Below are positions 17,701 through 26,000 of a stretch of 52,228 nt of DNA, piece after piece. This DNA is from a virus. The notes under the pieces are model-generated. The model ran no database searches. It saw nothing but the letters and a program-made list of their open reading frames with translations, and had not been told where the DNA came from. A program made the translations under genes and the position numbers. Position 1 is the stretch's first letter. Every line of letters starts with the position of its first letter. The DNA lies in the IMG/VR virus record IMGVR_UViG_3300020472_000038, positions 1 to 52,228 of that record. One strand, given 5' to 3'.

Positions 17701-17735
17701 TAAATCCTAATAATCAACCAGAACGCAACGAATAA
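14715..17735 (+). CDS. Large virion protein of unknown function between PAAR and gp25
   Basis: 1006 aa, not recognised as a T4 protein. The N-terminus is amphipathic and helical with a hydrophobic stretch (MFLLLTNPAGAIIRLAADEI, about residues 50-70). A second hydrophobic segment is near residue 312 (VEVIAIVALVGVESYQKFVD). Residues about 530-582 form a long helical, possibly coiled-coil segment (FFDEIIQFAEGLKGYAAAAD, then EFEEIVNKIKAFLKLF). Two copies of a small beta module occur: GDYIIGQKSGAKAKISEI near residue 375 and GDYVLGTKSGCFGQVVHF near 720, a pattern also seen in gp7, gp8, gp13 and the DUF4815 protein. Position in the baseplate operon suggests a structural role; the helical segments would suit a hub- or membrane-contacting part, but that is inference. 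Confidence 0.55.
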   Translation: MANWNSRELQTPAPIKKIGQNAQNAINNLDILLKLVKQGADVAKMFLLLTNPAGAIIRLAADEIIKLCNDFKEIGVFYLFINPNDEGYGGQTSREFGLAIKQDENGLYQFEPSYGMSGREFYTVGKEYQKSLNIADLSKDYKDNRGKDKDDPLFDPPTPQFANPPEWELGGYDPTTWTGHAPITTIPLANGIFPPEMKPSKVLSIMSEAFDDEGDVSVFEIKPGSKNTARSASKIYTASGASIDKNNFDADRLQTEALYLLPVKTGTAHFARTLTLEQRGEITNLVQSGKPNFAGSSNIQGVEVIAIVALVGVESYQKFVDAFKSLNNLFGGMPGLAEFADDIAAIYEKATNPQGEPMSIINDTRWGSFVEGDYIIGQKSGAKAKISEIVKIEDYQLKKKVTKAVKTEDGNTHIFTTLVDNNSKKEIKKLDIKVHMQGSETFFPDERIFEGIETPAYSTVHADVPSKIIVKAAKGTALDPNIPYDQVNTNDVASWGAVLGVDTSAPDSIHPDWTSIKIKDVIPHYGDFFDEIIQFAEGLKGYAAAADEFIARIIKLIDDTIAEFEEIVNKIKAFLKLFTDGLPDAGIYWLTIKTYGGNKAIQDALTGSDDPPPETLNFCAGFIMVSVSGVGGLSATKGLELLFGNNGFGLEFQEVAPIPEESELDSAVQKLRDQYDAAKAAQIEFATDVGDVLGLNPPVKFRDATTIKFTGWNGVSPNVGDYVLGTKSGCFGQVVHFGPGELVLDHIKTGPTIVGTLEEKEKIVRMFGLRREVDFHGITIIEKMDYVDFPYNGKKAEASVEGFAAHIYPDGRAPFGGLDDLVSEGRFTEEVLVNRSSHKPNGSGTTVYEVFQGNEGTFVGVDDVEELESEFPSPAKIVVHESQNTIWGIIDVTQHIFKVIDGSVKEPELESGYNGKYGYFTGDDIIISFNEESAQTFLADIEGRNTGPDKITRLKPPPSAEAPEGMKLTVDGDDGIEITGEGGEVESYAQALDNKINPNNQPERNE

Positions 17736-17738
17736 CTA

Positions 17739-17746
17739 ACTAAATA
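17739..17746 (+). promoter_or_regulatory. Weak late-promoter-like box ACTAAATA before gp25
   Basis: ACTAAATA keeps the TAAATA core of the T4 late box and lies in the intergenic gap before gp25. Only 13 bases separate it from the ATG, which leaves almost no leader, so it may be chance. Confidence 0.2.
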
Positions 17747-17759
17747 ATACAGAGGAATC

Positions 17760-18152
17760 ATGCCAACATATAAAAAATCTTATGCAGATTTGAGTTTTGA
17801 TTTTACAGCAAATCCACAGACAGGAGATGTTGCAACAGTAAAGGATGCGGTTTCTGTAAAGAGAGGAATTAAAAATATATTATTGACTGAGGGTTTTGAA
17901 AGATTATTTCAACCAGAAATAGGTTCTGGAATTAAAAATTTATTATTTGAACCAATGACATCTCTTACTGAACAAAGATTGGCAGATGTATGTAGAGATG
18001 CTATAGATGCTTGGGAAAAAAGAGCCTCAGTAATTAATATAACAGTTATTCCAGAAGAAGAATATAATCGTTATAGAGTTGCTATACAATTTAAAATTAA
18101 TAATTCTTTAGAAACAGAACAAGTTGATGTATTCTTAAATAGAGAGAGATAA
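17760..18152 (+). CDS. 25: Baseplate wedge protein gp25
   Basis: 130 aa, the usual size for the GPW/gp25 family (T4: 132 aa). The signature is clear: an N-terminal SYADLSFDFTANPQTGDVAT, then AVSVKRGIKNILLTEGFERL and FQPEIGSGIKNLLFEPMT, followed by RDAIDAWEKRASVINITV. gp25 sits at the inner ring of the wedge, touches gp6 and gp53 and primes sheath polymerisation; it is conserved in all contractile injection systems. It lies next to gp6, its contact partner, as in most contractile systems. Confidence 0.94.
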   Translation: MPTYKKSYADLSFDFTANPQTGDVATVKDAVSVKRGIKNILLTEGFERLFQPEIGSGIKNLLFEPMTSLTEQRLADVCRDAIDAWEKRASVINITVIPEEEYNRYRVAIQFKINNSLETEQVDVFLNRER

Positions 18153-18155
18153 CCG

Positions 18156-20048
18156 ATGGCCGATGTAGCTTCTAAACTTAAAGTATCCGAATTAGATTTC
18201 GATGCTATTAAATCAAATCTTAAAAATTTTTTAGGTGATCAAAATGAGTTAGCTGATTATAATTTTGATGGTTCAGCAATGGCTGTTCTTATGGATCTTT
18301 TGGCTTACAATACTCATTACAATGCATTTTATTTGAATATGATTGTAAATGAGATGTTCCTTGATACGGCATCTCTTCGCAATTCCGTAGTATCTAGAGC
18401 CAAACATTTGGGGTATACTCCCACTTCTGTTAGGGGTGCCAAAGCTTATGTTGATTTAACCATCACTCCTGCAAACACTCCTGCAACGATTGTTATTGAT
18501 AAAGATACACAATTTAATACCACAGTAAATGGTATTTCTTATATATTTTCTACATCTAATTCTACTACTTTAAATGTCAACTCAAATGGTATATACACAA
18601 CAGCTAATGTAGAATTACAACAAGGTATTCTTTTAACACATAGGTATAGCGCAAATACTAATGATCCAGATCAAAGATTTATTTTACCAAATGCTAATAC
18701 AGATACAAGCTCACTTACAGTACAAATACAAACTTCTGCAACTAGTACAAATTTACATACTTATTCAGTTGCAAATGATACAACTTCAATAAACTCTACA
18801 GCTAATGTATACTTTTTAGAGGAAGATACAGATAGTAAATACAGAGTATATTTTGGAGATGATAATATTGGAAGAGGCCTAACAAGTGGTAATATTATAA
18901 TTTTGAAATCTTTAATAGCTGATGCAACTGCTCCAAATGGTGCAAAAACATTTACTCCTGTTGGTTCGGTTGGGGGATATTCAAATGTTACAGTAACGAC
19001 AGCATCGGCTGCAGCCGGTGGAGCAGATAGAGATTCTATTAGTGATATAAAATTTAATGCACCCAAAAATTATCAAGCTCAAAATCGTGCGGTTACAATT
19101 AATGATTATATTAGAATAGTTCAAAGAGATTATCCAGATGCAGAATCCGTCATAGCTTGGGGTGGAGAAGAAAATGATCCACCAGTTTATGGTAAAGTTT
19201 ATATGGCTGTAAAACCAGCTAGTGGATTACAGTTATCAGCTACTACAAAGAATTCTATCAAAAATGATATTTTATCAAAAAGAAATGTAGTCTCTATTTC
19301 AACTGAAATGGTAGATCCAGATTACTTATATTTGACTTTCAATAGTACTGTTAAATATGATTCTTCTAAGACTTCAAATACAGCAGCCACTATTTCAGAT
19401 TTAGTTTCTAATACTGTTTACAATTATGGTGTAGACAATCTTAAAGGTTTTGCAAATGAATTTAGATATTCACCTTTAACCAAAAAAATTGATGAATCTG
19501 AAACTTCAATTGAAAGTAGTCTTTCTACAGTTAAATTAACAAGAGTATTTGTTCCTACTCTTAATGTATCTAGTTCTTATGCTCTATCATATTCAAATGA
19601 AATTTTTCATCCTTATGCTGATTATGTAGATTCCGTTACTAGTACAGAATTTTCTCATTATGATGAAAGTGACACCTTACGAACAACTTGTAATATACAA
19701 GATTCTAATGGGGTGTTACAAGTTTATCGTACATCGGGAACAACAAGAATTATTGTTGCAAACAATGTTGGAACTGTTTCTTATGGTTCGGGTGTAGTCT
19801 CACTTGCTGGATTTAAACCAGTTGTAATTTCAGATGGTACTGCCAATTTATCAATAACTGTTGCATTAGCTTCAAGCGATGTTATTCCTGTCAGAGAACA
19901 AATTTTACTTATTACTAACAATAATATTACAGTATCTATGGTTGATACTTACGGAACAGGCACAAGCACTACTGAAGTGTCTTCTACTGCCAGTGGATCA
20001 ACCGCTGGAGGTACTTCTGGTAGTGGTGGTTCGGGAAGTAGTTACTAA
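18156..20048 (+). CDS. 6: Baseplate wedge protein gp6
   Basis: 630 aa (T4 gp6: 660 aa). gp6 dimers form the ring that holds the baseplate together. The N-terminal helical region is typical (LDFDAIKSNLKNFLGDQNEL, MAVLMDLLAYNTHYNAFYLN, then DTASLRNSVVSRAKHLGYTP). The middle has KYRVYFGDDNIGRGLTSGN, a gp6/gpJ family signature, and FNAPKNYQAQNRAVTINDYI leads to the DYPDAESVIAWGG segment and YGKVYMAVKP. The C-terminus ends in a Gly/Ser/Thr-rich tail (STASGSTAGGTSGSGGSGSS), probably flexible and unusual for gp6. The stop overlaps the gp7 start by one base (TAATG). Confidence 0.92.
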   Translation: MADVASKLKVSELDFDAIKSNLKNFLGDQNELADYNFDGSAMAVLMDLLAYNTHYNAFYLNMIVNEMFLDTASLRNSVVSRAKHLGYTPTSVRGAKAYVDLTITPANTPATIVIDKDTQFNTTVNGISYIFSTSNSTTLNVNSNGIYTTANVELQQGILLTHRYSANTNDPDQRFILPNANTDTSSLTVQIQTSATSTNLHTYSVANDTTSINSTANVYFLEEDTDSKYRVYFGDDNIGRGLTSGNIIILKSLIADATAPNGAKTFTPVGSVGGYSNVTVTTASAAAGGADRDSISDIKFNAPKNYQAQNRAVTINDYIRIVQRDYPDAESVIAWGGEENDPPVYGKVYMAVKPASGLQLSATTKNSIKNDILSKRNVVSISTEMVDPDYLYLTFNSTVKYDSSKTSNTAATISDLVSNTVYNYGVDNLKGFANEFRYSPLTKKIDESETSIESSLSTVKLTRVFVPTLNVSSSYALSYSNEIFHPYADYVDSVTSTEFSHYDESDTLRTTCNIQDSNGVLQVYRTSGTTRIIVANNVGTVSYGSGVVSLAGFKPVVISDGTANLSITVALASSDVIPVREQILLITNNNITVSMVDTYGTGTSTTEVSSTASGSTAGGTSGSGGSGSSY

Positions 20049-23000
20049 TGATAGAAGATGGTGGAATTCTTTATAGTCAGATAGATTCTCAACTCCCTAG
20101 TTTTGTTCAAACTGACCATACGAAATTTTCTAAGTTCATACAGAAATACTATGAATTTCTTGAACTAAATCTTATTACCTTTACAGATTTAGATCTTAAT
20201 GCCGATTCTATTATACAAGAAAAGGCAGATACCACATATACTATAACTGTTGCTACTGGTAATAACGCATTCAGTAATTCCGCAAATAAATTTTATGTTG
20301 ATGGTGCAGTTTCTCCAACCATAACTCTTATTCCTGGCGCACACGCAATTTTTGATCAAGGTGATGAAAATAATGTCGGTCACTATTTTCATATATCAAG
20401 AACACCAGACGGTATTCATACTGCGGGTGGTAAACAATTCACTACTGATGATAGAGAAGATGTTCTTTTTACTTTTGTAGGACAACCCGGCGATTATGAT
20501 AATATTACACTTGAAGCAGAAACTGGAATTTTACTTTATGAGGATTACCTAGACTCTGCCACTACTTTAGATAATCTTACACTTGAAGATGCATCTGGAA
20601 TTTTACTTTATGAAGATGATGTAGAACTTGGTTTTGAGACAACACCCGATAGAGAAATTGGTCTTGAAGCATCTGCTACTATAAAATTTTATGTTTCACC
20701 AGATCTTGCCGGTGAAACTCTCTACTACTACTGTAATAATCATTCTGGAATGGGTGGAAATATTACAGTATCTACAACAACAAGTTATATTTCTCAAGAA
20801 AATGGAAACACCCATTCTGCAAATACCTCTACTGAAGACTATCTTACTCTTGAAAATCCTAATAGACAAGGTGAACAATTTTTAAGTGGGGAAACTATTC
20901 TTGGAGCAAACTCTGGTGCTACAGGTATTGTTAGAGGAAAATATTCAACTACTCAAGCTTTTGTTGAAGAGACAAATCATGGTTCTTTTGAAGTTGGTGA
21001 AACTATTAAGGGTAAAACTTCAAGAGTCACTGCCACTGTAAATTCATATTCCAGACAACCAATAAATGCATCAAGAAATGTAAAAGCTTTCCAAGATATT
21101 GATAAAGCACCAGTTGGTTTTGTTGAACTTTTTAGAAAAGAATTTTTAACTGGATTTAGTAAAAATGATGATATTAATACCCCCAATCTACTTAAACATA
21201 TAAAAGATTTTTATCGTTCTAAAGGTAATGAAAATTCCTTTCGTTTTATTTTTAGTTTACTTTTTGGTATAGATGATGTAGAGTTTTATTATCCTGGCCA
21301 GGATATTATGAGACTTTCTGATGGAAGATGGACTCTTGATAAATCAGTTAAACTTCTTACAGACTCTGCAAGTTATGTAGATTCTTTTCTTGGTAGAACA
21401 ATCGTAGGTCAGACATCTAATGTTTCTGCTCTTGTAGAACGAATTGAAAGATATCATGTTGGAGCACAAGATATTACGGAATTATTTTTATCTGGATTTG
21501 ATGCTAATAACGCCGCTTATCAAGCAACTACAGGAACTAGCTATACTACGTTTTATTTGGGTGAAGTTATAACAGCTAATAGTGCAGACTCTGATGGTAA
21601 TTATGCAACAGCAACTACAAGTGGAGTTTTACAGGGCGTTGATATAGTCTATGGAGGATCTGGCTATAACAAAGGTGATGAACTACGAATTACTGGTGGA
21701 GGTGGTGCAGAAGCCAAAGCTAAAGTTAGTTCAATAGCTGCAGCTGCTCTTACTGGAATTGATGTTATAGATTCGGGAGATGGATATAGTGTAGGTGATG
21801 TAGTTACATTTTTTAATGATGGAACTGGTGGAACTGGTGGTTCTGCTAGAGTTCAAAGTATTGTTAAAACAGTAAATGTATTTACACAAACTGAAGTTAT
21901 TAGTACACAGGGGAGTACTACATTAGACGCAGCTGCATTTACTGCGCCGTGGGGAAGTTATAACAGAAATACTCATAGTTCATCAAACTCTACTACTACC
22001 TTTACTGTTCCATTTGATGGTCTTTCTGGTGGTGATACTCCGAAACAAGGAGATTTTATTGCAAAGTTTGGTAGTGGTGAAAGTATTTCTTTATATACTC
22101 CTGGCACTTCAAAATTTGGTACTGTTATTAGTACGAATTCTACATCTATTACTTATGGATTAGGTTCTATTGATTATACTACATCTTATAATTCAGATCC
22201 AACTCTTAATAATTTTGTAAATAATGATACAGTTGTTATTTTTGATCTCACCAAAGATAAAGATGGTTCTGCAGTAACATCTAATGCATATAACTCTACA
22301 TTCCGCGCGACTGGAGCAACCATTGCTATTAATGGAACACCAACTGCTAATACTGATAGTACTTATCATGGTGCAGCAACAATGCAGGAATCATCAATTG
22401 GTGGTATTCGTTCACTTCAAATAATGTCTTCTGGACAGGGTTATGAGACAATTCCCCCTGTCTCTATAGCAAACACCGAAATAACTTTTTACGATAATTC
22501 ACCAGAAAAGGTTGGTGCAAATTCAATATTTGTTAATCTTGCAAATACAGTTGCAAATATATTTACTTCAAACACTTTAATTAAGAATCAAGGAAACACT
22601 GCCTTTGGTATTCTCCTTGATTATCTTGATCTTGCTTCAACAACTTTAGCTGAAACAGGAAATACCACTCTCAGAATTCAGATGACAAGTGCGAATACAT
22701 TCAGTCCGAATGATGTTCTTACTTCTTATAGTAGAGCTGATAGTTCTCCAAGTGGAATTGGTGTTTTTGGAACTGCAAATATCTCAACATCTGGAACTAC
22801 TGCTACATTCACACAAGCAGATCATGGATTTGGTGCAGGAGATAGAATTGTAATTACTGGTTCTTCATCTGCAACAGATAATACTGTATATAACAACAAC
22901 CATACAATTGCAGGAATTACAAATTCCTCTGTTTACACAGTAACCCTTGCAAGTGATCCAAGTGATGATAGTGAAACCTCTTTAACTGTCAGAAAAATTG

Positions 23001-26000
23001 TTACAGCAAATGTGGTAGCTGATCTATTACTTACTGAAGATTCCACCACTACACAAATATCTTTTGAAAATGGAGTAGGAACTGCAAATGATGATTATAG
23101 TAGTTCTACAAGTAATGGATCTATTATAGTTGAAAGTGGAATAGATGAAGCAAATTCTATATTTGCAAATACTGGAATCCCTGGCAATAACGCAATTATT
23201 CAAGTTTCAAAACTTGCTGTTGGTGCAATTGAAAGTGTTTTAGTTTATGATTTTGGTGCTGGATATTCTTCAGCTCCAACAATTAATGCTTCAGCTGTTG
23301 GAGATGGTTCTGCAACATTGACAGGTAATGTTGGTGTTTATGCAGAATACTCTGGATATTTTGATGGTGAATATGGATTATTGAGTGGTACAAACAAAAT
23401 GCAAGATAACTTGTATTATCAAGATTTTTCCTATGTAGTTAAAACAAATAAAGACGTTAATACTTACAGAGAAAAGATATTAGAATTAGTACATCCAGCT
23501 GGAATGGCTTTGTTTGGTGAAATCTTAATGTCAGCTAACTTGTCTGTTAAATTATTTGATGATGGTACAAGTAACATAAGCAGTACTCAAGCAAATACTG
23601 AGATGGTTGCAAATTCAGTTAATGTTCCACGTTATCATCATCATGAAGTCGAATTTTATACTAAAGACACAACTTCAACCAACAATCAGATTTCAATGGA
23701 AAGGAGTTATGAACTTAAATCATTTTCTACTGAAATAACTATAATTGAAAAATTTGATGTAAACATGGACACTACTGGAGCTAGTAGTGATTTTGATTTA
23801 CAATTAGAACATGGTCATGATTTAATTTCTTTAGAAAATTCTGGTTTTTTCCTTGCAGCTGAAAATACTGGTGAACTTCTTCTTGAACGAGATATTGGTG
23901 GTGGAGTTGGAGATAGACTAATTGAAGAAACCGCGGACTTTTTACTAACTGAAGCCGAAATAGTTCATGTACTTTTAGAAGAAGATTCTAATGATACTGA
24001 TGAAGATATACTTCTTTTAGATGATGGAGAAACAGATAAAGGTAATGCTTCTATTATAGGTGCTTTATCAGACGAAAATCAAAGTGATTCTTCTCCAATA
24101 ATATATGAATTTTTTGAAGCAGAGCTTGGAAATATTCTTACTGAAGATGGTGATGGTATAGGTGTTAATTTAATAAGTACTGATGTTTTAGAAATAGAAG
24201 AATATAATGGTGACTTTATTGTTTTGGATGGTATTAGAGAGTTTGGTTATACATTGTTAGAAGACGGTGGCCAACTTCTTTTAGATGAAGTTACACTTAC
24301 TGGTGGGCCCATTGGATTTGAATCGGGGCGTGGTACAGTATTATTGAATAGTACAGATGGAGCTCCCGGCTCTAATGCTGGGGATCAAATTGTTACTGAA
24401 GATTATACATTTGAAGCAGAGCCTGGTTCTGTATTAACTGAAGATACTGGACTTGAAACTACAGGTGGTGGAACATATCTTGTTCAAGAAGATGAAGCTG
24501 GTAAATTTTCACAGGGATTTAAAATACAACAAGAGGGTGTTTTTACAGCTGTTATAACAGAAGGTCGGCTCGTACAAGAAAATGAGTTTTTTATATTACT
24601 TGAAAACCAAATAGCTTCAGCTGACTTTTCATTATCATTAGAACCTACAACTCCTAATGCATTTTCTGGCCCACAGACAGCTGTATATATGGAATTAGAA
24701 AATTCCATAGGTGGTGATTCTACTGTCAGACCAGATAAAATTTCACATTTTGTTTTAGAAGAAGATGAAGATTTAGTTCAAACTTTAACATTAGAAGATG
24801 GAACTGGTGACATTATATTTGAAAATGGTAAGGGTCATGTCCGTCTTGAAATACAAGGAGTAGCACAAACAGTTAAAATTCGTAATGAAGATGAAGCTTC
24901 AAATTTTAAACTTGAAGACTTTGAATCAGTTCTAGTACAAGAAGAACAATATCAAATTCAACTAGAATCTTATACTCTTCCCTCTCTTACAGATGTGGGA
25001 TTTCTTGTAAAAGAAGATAATGATGCTCTTCATCTTGAAGAAGCTGGTGCATATGATACTGATTCAGATGAGTTTTACGCTACTCACGGCCTCTTTACAT
25101 TTGTCAAAGCCTCAGCTAGATTAAATTCTCAAGATAGTGATATGAGAGATGTGAAGTTTAATAATGATGGAACTAAAATGTTTGCGTTAGGTAGGGGTAA
25201 TGATGGAGTTTATGAATATTCATTATCAACAGCATTTGATGTTTCAACATTGACTTTTGTTCAGAAGTTGGATATAAGTGGTGAAGAGACATCGGCGAAT
25301 AGTTTAGAATTCAATCTAGACGGAACTAAATTGTTTGTGTTAGGTCAATCTGATGATAATGTTGATGAATATGCTTTAAGTACAGGTTTTGATATCTCAA
25401 CAGCCTCCTTTACAGATAGTTTTGATGTAAGTACTCAAGAAACTGCACCTTATGGTTTGGCATTTAATAATGATGGAACTAAAATGTATGTTTGTGGTTG
25501 GAATGGAGATGACATTAATGAATATACATTAACAACTGCATTTGATGTTTCGACAGCATCATATTCTCAAAATTTTTCAATAAATGCTCAACGTGCAAAT
25601 GCATCAGCAGTACAATTCAATGCAGATGGAACTAAAATGTATGTTTTACAGGGCAACCAAAATTCTGATATTTTTGAATACGCACTAGTAACTCCATTTG
25701 ATATTTCAACAGCATCTTATACAAATAGAACTCATGATTTAACAAACGAAGAAAGCAGAGCAAGAGGCTTCTGCTTTAGTAATAATCATTCTCAGCTTTT
25801 TGTAACTGGTTGGACTGAAGATGAGATTAATGAATATACTGTAAATTATACTCTTCCAGATGAATCGGGAGCTGATTCTGGAATAGATGATACCCCCTTC
25901 TATTTTCGTCTTGAGGATGATGTAGATGCTAGAGCTTATCTGTTGGAAGAACCTACAACAATCTATCATAGGATTGAGAGTGAAAATCCAGCTGATGATT

